A stretch of DNA of 64,000 bases from Ferrovibrio terrae. GTDB taxonomy: Bacteria; Pseudomonadota; Alphaproteobacteria; Ferrovibrionales; Ferrovibrionaceae. The notes under the pieces are model-generated. The model had not been told where the DNA came from. It saw nothing but the letters and a program-made list of their open reading frames with translations, and did not search any database. Both the position numbers and the translations under genes were made by a program. Location of the stretch: the NCBI RefSeq assembly GCF_007197755.1, contig NZ_CP041636.1:2640001-2704000 (forward strand), read 5' to 3'. Of this stretch, positions 55,391 through 63,162 are shown in pieces. Within the stretch, counting starts at the first letter, position 1. Each line of letters starts with the position of its first letter.

Positions 55391-56047
55391 ATGATGACCT
55401 ACAGCCGCGCCAACCCCAGCGCGCGTTATAACGAGCTGGTCGGCTTTTATCAGCAGATGCATGCCGAAGGTACGCAATCGTCGGGTCATTCGGTCGCTGC
55501 TAAAGATACTTTCACGGGCCAGAGCCTGTTGCCGCATGTCGGTCCGATCAAATCGCTCATCGATCAGTTTGGCGTCAAGTCCGTGCTCGATTATGGTGCG
55601 GGCAAGGCCAGGTTCTACACCGCACCGTTGTTTCCCTCGGCCGACAGCAGTCAGAAAGTTGATCTGCGCACTTTCTGGGGGGTGAATGAAATCCGGCTGT
55701 ATGACCCGGGCTATGAGCCGCTGTCCAGGCTGCCGCTCGGCGAGAGATTCGACGCCGTGATTTGCACCGACGTCATGGAGCATATCCCGGAAGAGGATAT
55801 GGACTGGATCATCGACGAGCTGTATGGCTTCGCCAACAAGATGGTCTATGCATGCATCGCGACCTATCCCGCCGGCAAGACCTTTCCCAATGGCGAAAAT
55901 GTGCATGTGACTCTGAAGGACCCGCAGTGGTGGGCTCAGAAATTCGAGAGCCGTCGTGCCGCTCTGGGTATCACGACGGATTACTTCATCGTGATTTTTA
56001 ATTGTAACGACGACCCCAAGCCGATTGCGATTACGTCCAGCAGGTGA
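55391..56047 (+). CDS. Class I SAM-dependent methyltransferase-like protein
   Basis: A 218-residue protein. LDYGAGKARFYTAPLF near residue 66 is a variant SAM-binding motif I, and DAVICTDVMEHIPEEDMDWIIDELY is the motif with the HMEH-like VMEHI. The target is unknown. An N-terminal stretch (YSRANPSARYNELVGFYQQMHAEGT) precedes the Rossmann part. The start codon ATG 55391 is followed in frame by a second ATG. Confidence 0.75.
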   Translation: MMTYSRANPSARYNELVGFYQQMHAEGTQSSGHSVAAKDTFTGQSLLPHVGPIKSLIDQFGVKSVLDYGAGKARFYTAPLFPSADSSQKVDLRTFWGVNEIRLYDPGYEPLSRLPLGERFDAVICTDVMEHIPEEDMDWIIDELYGFANKMVYACIATYPAGKTFPNGENVHVTLKDPQWWAQKFESRRAALGITTDYFIVIFNCNDDPKPIAITSSR

Positions 56048-56050
56048 GGG

Positions 56051-56812
56051 TCAGCGCCCACCGGCCACATCGATCAGCGACGCGGTCAGGTAATCGCTCC
56101 CGTTCTCGATCAGCCAGATCGCCGCTTCGGCCACTTCGTCGGCGGTGCCGGCGCGCCCCATGGGTGTGGTGGCGCCAAGGCGGGCGGCGCGATCGGGTTG
56201 TCCACCGCTGGCATGAATCTCGGTATCGATCAGGCCGGGGCGGATCGCATTGACACGGATGCCGTCCGGCGCGAGTTCACGCGCCAGGCCTATGGTCATA
56301 GTATCCACGGCGCCTTTCGAGCCGGCGTAATCGACATATTCGCCGGCGGCGCCAAGCCGGGACGCGATGGACGACATGTTGACGATACTGCCGCCCTTGC
56401 CACCACGCGGTTTCGCCATGCGACGCGCTGCCTCGCGCGCACAAAGATAGGCCCCCAGCACGTTGATCTCGAACATGCGCTGCATGCGCTCGAAGGAATA
56501 GTCGGCAAATGCCTGCTTCGGTCCGACGATACCGGCGTTGTTGATCAGCGCGTCCAGCTTGCCGAAAGCCTTTTCGGTCGCGTCGAACATGGCAATCACG
56601 TCGGCTTCACGCGCCACATCGCCCCGGATCGCAATGCCGCGCCCGCCGGCTTTCTGCACGGCCTGCACGGTCTCAAGCGCCGCCTTCTCATTGCCCGCGT
56701 AATTCACGCCAACCGACCAGCCGCGCTGGCCCGCCATGATGGCGCAGGCGCGGCCGATGCCGCGGCTGCCGCCGGTGATGAGGATATGCTTCCCGCCTGC
56801 TTGACTCACCAT
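56051..56812 (-). CDS. SDR family oxidoreductase
   Basis: A 253-residue classical SDR: TGGSRGIGRA near residues 13-22, NNAGIVG near 91, a Ser in IVNMSSIAS and catalytic YAGSK near 160, and a C-terminus typical of 3-oxoacyl-reductase relatives (TASLIDVAGGR). The substrate is unknown. It starts inside the end of the upstream SDR gene (7-nt overlap), so the pair is co-transcribed. Confidence 0.9.
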   Translation of the reverse strand: MVSQAGGKHILITGGSRGIGRACAIMAGQRGWSVGVNYAGNEKAALETVQAVQKAGGRGIAIRGDVAREADVIAMFDATEKAFGKLDALINNAGIVGPKQAFADYSFERMQRMFEINVLGAYLCAREAARRMAKPRGGKGGSIVNMSSIASRLGAAGEYVDYAGSKGAVDTMTIGLARELAPDGIRVNAIRPGLIDTEIHASGGQPDRAARLGATTPMGRAGTADEVAEAAIWLIENGSDYLTASLIDVAGGR

Positions 56813-57498
56813 GGGATTTCCCCGCCGTCGTAGTTGTAGAATTTTCCGGTATCCTTGAGCGTGAGGCTGTCGATCACTTTTTTCAGGCCGGCCGCGCTGG
56901 TGCCGACGTCGATATCCGCGCCACTGCCGCCCATGTCGGTTTTCACCCAGCCGGGATGCAGGGTGATGCAGGCGATGTTGCTCGATTTCAGGTCGAGCGC
57001 CAGGTTGTGCATGCCGGCATTGATCGCCGCCTTCGAGGCGCGATAGGCGTAGGAGCCGCCGCTGCCCTGCTCGATCGAACCCATGCGGCTGGAGATCGTG
57101 GCAATCTTCGCGCCGCCCCCGGAGCGGTTCTGGGCAGCTTTCAGATGCGGCAGGAAAGCCAGCGCCAGCTTCATCGGCGCCACGCTGTTGACGCGCAGGA
57201 CTTCAAGATAGATGTCGAAGTCGCTGACTTTAAGTGCGCCGTCGCGGTTGCCGTAAATGCCGGCATTGTTCAGCAGCAGGTCGATTGCGGTTCCATCGTA
57301 TGTCTGCGCCAGTTTGTCCACAGCCGCATAATCGGTAACATCCAGAGCCTCGACCGTGATTCCGCGTATGGCTTTCAGCGCCGTGGCCGATTGCGGTTCG
57401 CGGCAGGCGGCAATGACAGTCCAGCCATCGGTGGCGTAGCGTTTGGTCAGTTCCAGGCCGATGCCGCGATTGGCGCCGGTGATCAGCAAGGTCGGCAT
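56806..57498 (-). CDS. SDR family oxidoreductase (C-factor-like)
   Basis: A 230-residue SDR with TGANRGIGLEL near residues 7-17, NNAGIYGNRDG near 81, SSRMGSIEQGSGGSYAYRASKAAIN (catalytic Ser, Tyr-x3-Lys) and HPGWVKTDMGG. It resembles C-factor/YciK-type short SDRs. The C-terminus is short (KFYNYDGGEIPW). The substrate is unknown. It lies 12 nt downstream of the BASS-like transporter gene. Confidence 0.88.
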   Translation of the reverse strand: MPTLLITGANRGIGLELTKRYATDGWTVIAACREPQSATALKAIRGITVEALDVTDYAAVDKLAQTYDGTAIDLLLNNAGIYGNRDGALKVSDFDIYLEVLRVNSVAPMKLALAFLPHLKAAQNRSGGGAKIATISSRMGSIEQGSGGSYAYRASKAAINAGMHNLALDLKSSNIACITLHPGWVKTDMGGSGADIDVGTSAAGLKKVIDSLTLKDTGKFYNYDGGEIPW

Positions 57499-57510
57499 CG
57501 GTTCACTCCT

Positions 57511-58467
57511 TCAGCTTTGCAGGGCCGCGACGCGGCGATAGACCGGCTGCAAGAGGCCAGGCAGCATATACATGGGCAACTGCCCCATGGCGAAGAACAC
57601 CACCATGTCGAAGACGGCACGGTCGGCCAGCGACACCATCACCAGGCCCATATTGCAGTTGCCAGCGAGAATCCCGAGGGTCAGTGCCGCGGCCTGGTCG
57701 AAACGCAGCACATAGCGTCCGACCGTATAGCCGATGGCCTGCAGCGACAAATTGGCGATGAACGCCGAAGCGGTGGCGAGGATGACATAGCCCGGCTGCG
57801 CCATCAGCTTGGCGGTCACACCATCCATGATGGCAATGGCAAACAACACCAGCGCCAGCACGGACGAGCCATCCATCAGGCGCTTGTTCTCCTTCAGCCA
57901 GCCGGGCGGCAGGGTACGGTGCGCCACCAGGGCGGCGGCGAAGGCGAAGCCGACCATCAGCGCCAGCCGGCCCATGAACTCCACCAATGACATCTGCACT
58001 TCGATATTGAGCAGCAGCAGGGCGAGAGGCGGCAGCGTGAAGGGCACCAGCGCGGTGGCGATCACCATGGCGATCACGGCCAGCGCGGCATCAAGGCCGA
58101 GGATCAGGGCAATCGCCACCGTGCCGGTGATTGGCGGCGCGGCTGCCATCAGCACGATGGCTTCCATCAGCGGGCGAGGCAGGCCGAGTGGCAGCAGGGC
58201 GGCGAACATCAGCAGCGGGCAGATCAGCAGCAGAAAGACGATGATCGGGATGAACAGCAGCGGTCGGCGCGCATAAGCCTGGAACGCGCTCCAGTCGAGC
58301 CGCATCAGCGACAGCGTCAGTGGCAACAGCAGGAAAACGACCAGTCCCGGTCGCAGCAGTTCGGCCAGCGGCGGAATGAGCAGCCCGACCAGCACACCGC
58401 CAAACAGGAATCTGGTGGCATGCCGGCCCATGAAGTCGAGCGGCGCATAAAACAGCGCGTGGATCAT
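57511..58467 (-). CDS. BASS-like membrane transporter
   Basis: A 318-residue integral membrane protein with about nine to ten hydrophobic segments. The half-repeats LMAAAPPITGTVAIALILGLDAALAVI and LTLGILAGNCNMGLVMVSLADRAVF recall the crossed-helix motifs of the bile acid:sodium symporter fold (GNxN-like GNCN). Similarity is partial, so the substrate and coupling ion cannot be given. GTG 58473 and ATG 58467 are both possible starts; the ATG is used. SDR genes follow. Confidence 0.65.
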   Translation of the reverse strand: MIHALFYAPLDFMGRHATRFLFGGVLVGLLIPPLAELLRPGLVVFLLLPLTLSLMRLDWSAFQAYARRPLLFIPIIVFLLLICPLLMFAALLPLGLPRPLMEAIVLMAAAPPITGTVAIALILGLDAALAVIAMVIATALVPFTLPPLALLLLNIEVQMSLVEFMGRLALMVGFAFAAALVAHRTLPPGWLKENKRLMDGSSVLALVLFAIAIMDGVTAKLMAQPGYVILATASAFIANLSLQAIGYTVGRYVLRFDQAAALTLGILAGNCNMGLVMVSLADRAVFDMVVFFAMGQLPMYMLPGLLQPVYRRVAALQS

Positions 58468-58473
58468 GGCCAC

Positions 58474-58796
58474 ATATCCAGACGAAGACCGAGACCGGTT
58501 TCACATGAGATGCATGACGGGGCAATGATTTGGCGAGGCAGGCAGATCATGGCGGGGCGGGTTTTTCTCATTATGGCTAAAAAGCATAGCCCCGCTGCGG
58601 TCAGGTGCAAAGATATTCTCCGCCTCTGCAAGGTCATGGCTGGTCTGCGCAATCGGCAGCGGAAACCTCGTCACAAATATGTTCCGGGTGGTCGATTCGG
58701 TCACGCCATCTGTCACCGACAGGCTACAGCTCTTGCAGGAACCATGGGTGGCTTCGGACTGTCTATCTTCTGTCGCGTTTGATGGAGGAGTTAGCC
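58474..58796. other. Divergent intergenic region without a recognised gene
   Basis: This gap separates the BASS-like gene from the 75-residue small gene and must hold two outward promoters. I see only an imperfect hairpin (GCGGGGC at 58552-58558 with GCCCCGC at 58589-58595 and inner T/A runs). No clear operator, promoter hexamer pair or RNA motif was identified. Confidence 0.4.
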
Positions 58797-59024
58797 ATGC
58801 AGACCTATAAGGATGTTGCACTCCAGACGGCACTGCTGGACCGGAATACGTGGATGTCGGCTGGTAAGCTGATTCAGGTCTACGGCCCGCAGGCTTTGGC
58901 CAGAGCTGCTCAGGAAGTGGAGTATTGCTGCAATCATGGCGATGCTGCTGCCGAGGTTGCGTGGAAGCGCGTGACGTCGGCCGTCGTGCTCCTGACCTCG
59001 ATCGAAGGGCAGCTGCCCAATTGA
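58797..59024 (+). CDS. Small conserved-type protein, unknown function
   Basis: A 75-residue protein with a strong GGAGGAG 8 nt before its ATG. It is helical (YGPQALARAAQEVEYCCNHGDAAAEVAWKRV), and the pattern of a short helix, a GD turn and WxxV resembles small alphaproteobacterial proteins often annotated as DUF6961. There is no signal peptide or TM segment. It is convergent with the small membrane protein downstream. Function unknown. Confidence 0.72.
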   Translation: MQTYKDVALQTALLDRNTWMSAGKLIQVYGPQALARAAQEVEYCCNHGDAAAEVAWKRVTSAVVLLTSIEGQLPN

Positions 59025-59040
59025 AAGCGCTTCGGCTTGC

Positions 59041-59310
59041 CTATCTGATGGCAAGCAGGAAGGCGGCGCCGACAAGGGCGGCGACGATGAGCAGCAGCGG
59101 AGTATGCCAGCGGCCGGGTTTTGCGTCCGGATCGGCGGCTACCCGACGCCCGGCATCATCTTCATTGGCAGGCGTGAAGGTTTGCGCCGATTGGACGGCA
59201 GCTTCCGCATCGGCGCCCAGGTCGTTGCCCAGGTTGACGCCGGCCGCCGGCGGATAGGGCATCTTGTCGTCAGCCGAGTGGGGGACGGCCGCGATTTTCG
59301 GATTGGTCAT
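59041..59310 (-). CDS. Small C-tail-anchored membrane protein, unknown function
   Basis: An 89-residue protein with a hydrophilic, Ala/Asp-rich N-terminal part and one C-terminal TM segment (LLLIVAALVGAAFLLAI). No family is recognised. It lies next to the ArsR-CDF module but on the opposite strand, 180 nt from the ArsR start. Confidence 0.65.
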   Translation of the reverse strand: MTNPKIAAVPHSADDKMPYPPAAGVNLGNDLGADAEAAVQSAQTFTPANEDDAGRRVAADPDAKPGRWHTPLLLIVAALVGAAFLLAIR

Positions 59311-59452
59311 GGTTCACCTCCAGATATCATCCCAGACTAAATCCTGCCGCCCCGTGCACAGTTCCGGTGTACCCCTTGAATCACCACAACGACTTTTCCG
59401 ACGACATCCTGTCGAGTAATTTATTCCGTAATAGCAATGAGTTAAGCTCTAT

Positions 59453-59503
59453 TTGACTTTTGCATATCAAACATTTAAATAGATATTGAAATGTTTGATA
59501 TGC
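59453..59503 (+). promoter_or_regulatory. ArsR promoter and perfect 15-bp inverted repeat operator
   Basis: GCATATCAAACATTT (59462-59476) and its exact reverse complement (59489-59503) flank a 12-nt spacer. A promoter-like TTGACT (59453-59458), 16-nt spacer and TTAAAT (59475-59480) lies inside it, placing the transcript start near 59487, just before ATG 59491. The right arm covers the start codon (and a second ATG at 59500). A bound dimer would block both promoter and initiation region. Confidence 0.75.
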
Positions 59504-59838
59504 GCCACCTCGACTCCTCCCACATTCATCAGCTCGCCGACATGTTCCGCCTGCTGGGCGATCCTTCGCGCCTGCGTCTGGTCGTCACCCTGTGCGGCGG
59601 TGCGCTTCCGGCAACGACAGCGGCGGAAGCAGCAGGCCTGTCGCCGCAACTGGCGAGCCATCATCTGCGCCTGCTCAAGGCGGCACGGCTGGTGCGCGGC
59701 ATCCGGCATGGCCGGCAAATCTTTTATGATGTCGCCGACGATCATGTGCGTCACATGCTGGCCGACATGGCTGCACATGTTGCCGAGCCGCACAAGGAAG
59801 ACAGCGCGCTCGACGATCACCTCGAACACACCGCCTGA
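59491..59838 (+). CDS. ArsR/SmtB family metal-type repressor
   Basis: A 115-residue winged-helix repressor. LLGDPSRLRLVVTLCGGALP begins the domain, the recognition helix is near LSPQLASHHLRLLKAARLVRG, and the C-terminal helix carries His/Asp pairs (DDHVRHMLADMAAHVAEPHKEDSALDDHLEHTA), fitting an alpha5-type zinc or cobalt site (D-x-H...H-x-x-E/H). The N-terminus has HIHQLAD. The start could be ATG 59491 or 59500. It probably controls itself and the CDF gene 16 nt downstream. Confidence 0.9.
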   Translation: MFDMRHLDSSHIHQLADMFRLLGDPSRLRLVVTLCGGALPATTAAEAAGLSPQLASHHLRLLKAARLVRGIRHGRQIFYDVADDHVRHMLADMAAHVAEPHKEDSALDDHLEHTA

Positions 59839-59854
59839 AGGATTGGATATCGCC

Positions 59855-60535
59855 ATGGGCGCTTCCTGCTGCACGCCGTCTCACAATCACAGCCACAATC
59901 ACGGCCACAATCACGGCGGTCACAATCATGATCACGACCACAGCAATGCCGCGCGCCCGGCGTTGTGGATCGCGCTCATCCTGAATGCAGGCATGTTTGT
60001 CGTCGAACTCGGTGCGGGTCTGACTGCAGGTTCGACCTCGCTTCTGGCCGACTCTGCCGACTTCCTGGGTGACGCGGCGAATTACGGTCTGGCGCTGGCC
60101 GTACTGTCGATGGCTCTGGCCTGGCGCGCCCGCGTTGCGCTGCTGAAGGGCGTGACCATGGGCATCTTTGGCCTGTGGGTCGCCGGCATGACGATCAATC
60201 ATGCGATTGCCGGCACCGTGCCTGAGCCAGCCACGATGGGGGTCATCGGCTTCGCCGCGCTGGTGGTGAACGTGCTGGTCACCGTCATCCTGTATCGTTT
60301 CCGCACCGGCGACAGCAACATGCGTGCGGTCTGGATCTGCAGCCGCAACGATGCGCTCGGCAACCTCGCCGTGATGGCGGCCGCCAGCGGTGTTTTTGCC
60401 ACTGGCGCGGCCTGGCCGGATCTGGCCGTGGCAGCCTTCATGGCGATCCTTGCCCTCTGGGGCTCGGCGCAGGTGATCCGCCATGCGAGCAGCGAGTTGC
60501 GCGAAACGCGCCCCGCTACATCTGTTGCTGAATAG
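59855..60535 (+). CDS. CDF-like cation transporter without a C-terminal domain
   Basis: A 226-residue membrane protein with a His-rich N-terminus (HNHSHNHGHNHGG, then HDHDHS) and six TM segments of the cation diffusion facilitator type. The intramembrane metal sites are Asp-x3-Asp in LLADSADFLGD (not His-x3-Asp) and Asp-x3-Asn in SRNDALGN. The cytoplasmic C-terminal domain of canonical CDF exporters is missing, and only about 20 residues follow TM6. The ArsR neighbour suggests zinc or cobalt export; the substrate is inference. Confidence 0.82.
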   Translation: MGASCCTPSHNHSHNHGHNHGGHNHDHDHSNAARPALWIALILNAGMFVVELGAGLTAGSTSLLADSADFLGDAANYGLALAVLSMALAWRARVALLKGVTMGIFGLWVAGMTINHAIAGTVPEPATMGVIGFAALVVNVLVTVILYRFRTGDSNMRAVWICSRNDALGNLAVMAAASGVFATGAAWPDLAVAAFMAILALWGSAQVIRHASSELRETRPATSVAE

Positions 60536-60600
60536 AGCAACCACTTGTGAGCGGCAGGCTTTTGCCATAATCCATTGGCTATATTTCTAGCGGCAAGAGT

Positions 60601-61425
60601 ATGCAGAACGATCTCAAATCACTCGAAAACCATTTCGCCTTCGGCGAAAACTGGGCCAGTTACGCGAAGCTGATTGACCAGAAGCGTCTGGGCGAGGCGC
60701 GCGCTGCCCTGGCCCGGTTGCTGGGTGAGGATGGATTGCGCTATCGCACAATGATCGACATCGGCTGCGGTTCAGGCCTGCATGCCGCGGCGGCACAAAC
60801 GCTGGGTGCTCGCAGCGTTCTCGGCATCGATATCGACCCGAATTCGGTGGCGGCAGCCCAGCAGGTTTTTACCGCGCTCAAGACGCAGGACCAGTGTTCG
60901 GCCCGGCAATGCAGTATTTTCGAGGCCGACAATGCCGGCCTTGGTCAGTTCGATGTGGTGTACTCCTGGGGCGTGCTGCACCACACCGGCGCGATGTATG
61001 AGGCCCTGACGCGTGCTGCGGCCCTGACCGCCCCGGGTGGCATATTTGCCTTCGCGCTCTATCGCAAGACCAGGCTGTGTTCGCTCTGGACGCTTGAAAA
61101 GCGCTGGTATTCCAAGGCATCGCCGTCGGTGCAGCGCCTGGCGCAGCAAATATATATCGCGGCGACACGTCTCGCCTTCCTTCTGCTGGGACGCGATTTC
61201 AAGGCGCATGTGCAGTCCTACAAGGAAAAGCGCGGCATGGACTTCGAGCATGACGTCCATGACTGGCTCGGCGGTTACCCCTATGAGTCGATTGCGCCGG
61301 GTGAAGTCGCGGCGCTGATGGGGCGGCTGGGTTTCGAGCATGTACGGAGCTTTACCCGGCCGGGCGGCTGGGCGCCTTTAGGCTCGGGTTGCGACGAATA
61401 CGTCTATCGCCGGCTGGGCGATTAA
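60601..61425 (+). CDS. Class I SAM-dependent methyltransferase
   Basis: A 274-residue methyltransferase. Motif I IDIGCGSGLHAAAA lies near residues 56-69, LGIDIDPNSV near 80, and the VVYSWGVLHHTGAMYEAL block near 118. The C-terminal half has Arg/Lys-rich loops (FKAHVQSYKEKRGMDF). The methyl acceptor is unknown. The start is preceded by a weak ribosome site (GGCAAGAGT). It is separated from the CDF gene by 65 nt. Confidence 0.82.
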   Translation: MQNDLKSLENHFAFGENWASYAKLIDQKRLGEARAALARLLGEDGLRYRTMIDIGCGSGLHAAAAQTLGARSVLGIDIDPNSVAAAQQVFTALKTQDQCSARQCSIFEADNAGLGQFDVVYSWGVLHHTGAMYEALTRAAALTAPGGIFAFALYRKTRLCSLWTLEKRWYSKASPSVQRLAQQIYIAATRLAFLLLGRDFKAHVQSYKEKRGMDFEHDVHDWLGGYPYESIAPGEVAALMGRLGFEHVRSFTRPGGWAPLGSGCDEYVYRRLGD

Positions 61426-61469
61426 TGGCCTGGCGGGCTGACGGCATAAAATTTCCATAAATCTGCACC

Positions 61470-61497
61470 TTGAAATCGACATAATTCCGGTTACATT
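61470..61497 (+). promoter_or_regulatory. Sigma70-like promoter for the second terC gene
   Basis: TTGAAA (61470-61475), a 16-nt spacer and TACATT (61492-61497) fit the housekeeping promoter pattern. The leader to the ATG is about 85-90 nt and contains a GGCTT/AAGCC hairpin with a CTTCGT loop near 61555-61570. It does not match the yybP-ykoY manganese riboswitch core that I looked for. Confidence 0.5.
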
Positions 61498-61590
61498 CCC
61501 ACCCACGTCCGGGCCCCTCTGGTTGCCATATACGGGATGGCAGCGATGTCGGACGGCTTCTTCGTAAGCCCCAGCCCAGGATAGCCATCA

Positions 61591-62391
61591 ATGGACCTGT
61601 CTGTTTTTCTCGACCCCGCAGCCCTTCTGGCGCTGGCGGGTCTCGTCTTGCTCGAACTCGTTCTGGCGGTCGACAACCTTATCTTCATCACCATTCTCAC
61701 CAGCCGCCTGCCTGAGCATCAGCAGCCCCTGGGCCGCAAGCTCGGCCTGCTGGGCGCGGTGGTCACCCGCATCATGCTGCTGCTCTCGGCCGCCTGGCTG
61801 ATCACGCTGACCGCGCCGTTGTTCACCGTGTTCGAGATCGAGATTTCCGGCCGCGACCTGGTTCTGATCCTTGGTGGCCTCTTCCTGATCTGGAAGGCGA
61901 CCATGGAAATCCATGAGCGGGTCACGCCCAAGGAAACCGACGAAATGGAGGGGAGCACCTCTGCCAGCGGCGAGCCGCTGAAGAAGAAGTATCCGGCCTT
62001 CTGGGCTGTCATCGGCCAGATCGCCATCCTGGATATCGTCTTCTCGCTCGACAGCGTGATCACGGCCATCGGCCTGTCGCGCCAGATCGAGATCATGGTG
62101 GTCGCCGTGCTGCTCTCGGTTGCCATCATGGTGGCACTGGCCGAGCCGCTGGCGCGCTTCGTCAACAAGAACCCCAATGTGGTGATGCTGGCTCTGTCGT
62201 TCCTCGTGATGATCGGCATGGCGCTGGTGGCTGAAGGCTTCGACGTCGAAATCCCCAAGATGATGATCTACGGCGCCATGGGCTTCTCGGTACTGGTCGA
62301 GGTGCTCAATATGGCGTCTCGCCGGGCCAAGCTCAGTCAAACCTTCCGGGGTATCCGCGATCCGGAAGGTCGCAGTACCGAAACGAAGTAA
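61591..62391 (+). CDS. TerC family membrane protein, YoaE/Alx type
   Basis: A 266-residue protein, larger than the 38476 copy. Motif ELVLAVDNLIFITILTSRLP near residue 23 and ILDIVFSLDSVITAIGLS near residue 145 hold the paired acidic residues of TerC. The central cytoplasmic loop (VTPKETDEMEGSTSASGEPLKKK) is longer than in its paralogue. The family is linked to manganese export and metalation of secreted enzymes. It has its own promoter and terminator, so it is monocistronic. Confidence 0.92.
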   Translation: MDLSVFLDPAALLALAGLVLLELVLAVDNLIFITILTSRLPEHQQPLGRKLGLLGAVVTRIMLLLSAAWLITLTAPLFTVFEIEISGRDLVLILGGLFLIWKATMEIHERVTPKETDEMEGSTSASGEPLKKKYPAFWAVIGQIAILDIVFSLDSVITAIGLSRQIEIMVVAVLLSVAIMVALAEPLARFVNKNPNVVMLALSFLVMIGMALVAEGFDVEIPKMMIYGAMGFSVLVEVLNMASRRAKLSQTFRGIRDPEGRSTETK

Positions 62392-62425
62392 TTGGCGAGA
62401 GATTGCCAGTAATTATCTCTTGGGC

Positions 62426-62456
62426 AGAGGCGGGCTTTCAAGCCCGCCTCTTTTTC
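62426..62456 (+). terminator. Rho-independent terminator after the second terC
   Basis: AGAGGCGGGCT (62426-62436) and AGCCCGCCTCT (62441-62451) form an 11-bp stem with TTCA as loop, followed by TTTTCGTTTT. It ends the terC message 35 nt past the stop. Confidence 0.92.
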
Positions 62457-62467
62457 GTTTTGTCGTC

Positions 62468-63151
62468 ATGCTTTCGACCCATTCGATCGCCATCATAATC
62501 GGCATGGACGGCACCGTTTCAGCGATTCCCTCCGGCAGGCCACGGCGACGCAGCGTTGCCGGTGATCTGTCGCGCTTGCGCCGGCATGGCCGGTCGCGTG
62601 GCATGACGCTGGCCGAAGCCGGCGGCATCGTGGCGCAGCGCTCGACGCCATTGCTCTTGTTGTTTCTCGGCTTGCTTGGCTTCATCCCGTCACCCGGCCT
62701 GCCGCTCGGCTTCATCGTCGGTTCTTTGGTGGTCTGCGTCGCCGTCGGCCTGCTGCTCAGCCCCGACAATCCGCCGATGCCCGCCCTGCTGGGACGGCAG
62801 CGCCTGTCAGCCGGACTGCTGCGCCGCTTCATGGCCTTTGCCATTCCCTTCATCCGTCGGCTCGAACGCCACTGCCGGCCACGGATGACGTGGATGGTCA
62901 GCGGCTTGGGCGCCGTGGTGGCGGCGCTCGGAATCGTGATCCAGGGCGTCGGCCTGGCGCTGCCGCTGCCGTTCGGCAATGTGCCCTTCGCGCTCGGCAT
63001 CGTGTTGATTGCACTGGGGCTTCTGACTCGCGACGGGCTGGGCGCACTGGCTGGCCATTTTGTCGGGATCGCCAGCATGGCCTTGTTCGTTACACTCGGG
63101 ATCGGCCTGATTCGCGCCGGCACCGATTTCACCGACTGGCTGTTCTGGTAA
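62468..63151 (+). CDS. Exopolysaccharide synthesis protein ExoD family
   Basis: A 227-residue ExoD family protein with several TM segments in the C-terminal two-thirds (LLLLFLGLLGFIPSPGLPLGFIVG, then LGIVLIALGLLTRDGL). Early SVAGDLSRLRRHGRSRGMTLAEAGGIVAQRSTPL is typical. ExoD affects exopolysaccharide and alkaline-stress tolerance in Rhizobium. Neither ATG 62468 nor 62504 has a clear Shine-Dalgarno; the first is used because it lies just after the terminator. Confidence 0.85.
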   Translation: MLSTHSIAIIIGMDGTVSAIPSGRPRRRSVAGDLSRLRRHGRSRGMTLAEAGGIVAQRSTPLLLLFLGLLGFIPSPGLPLGFIVGSLVVCVAVGLLLSPDNPPMPALLGRQRLSAGLLRRFMAFAIPFIRRLERHCRPRMTWMVSGLGAVVAALGIVIQGVGLALPLPFGNVPFALGIVLIALGLLTRDGLGALAGHFVGIASMALFVTLGIGLIRAGTDFTDWLFW

Positions 63152-63162
63152 CGCATCTCTCC

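Noticed and set aside
61498-61590. yybP-ykoY manganese riboswitch before terC
   Set aside because: The conserved core could not be found by eye; only a small hairpin is present.
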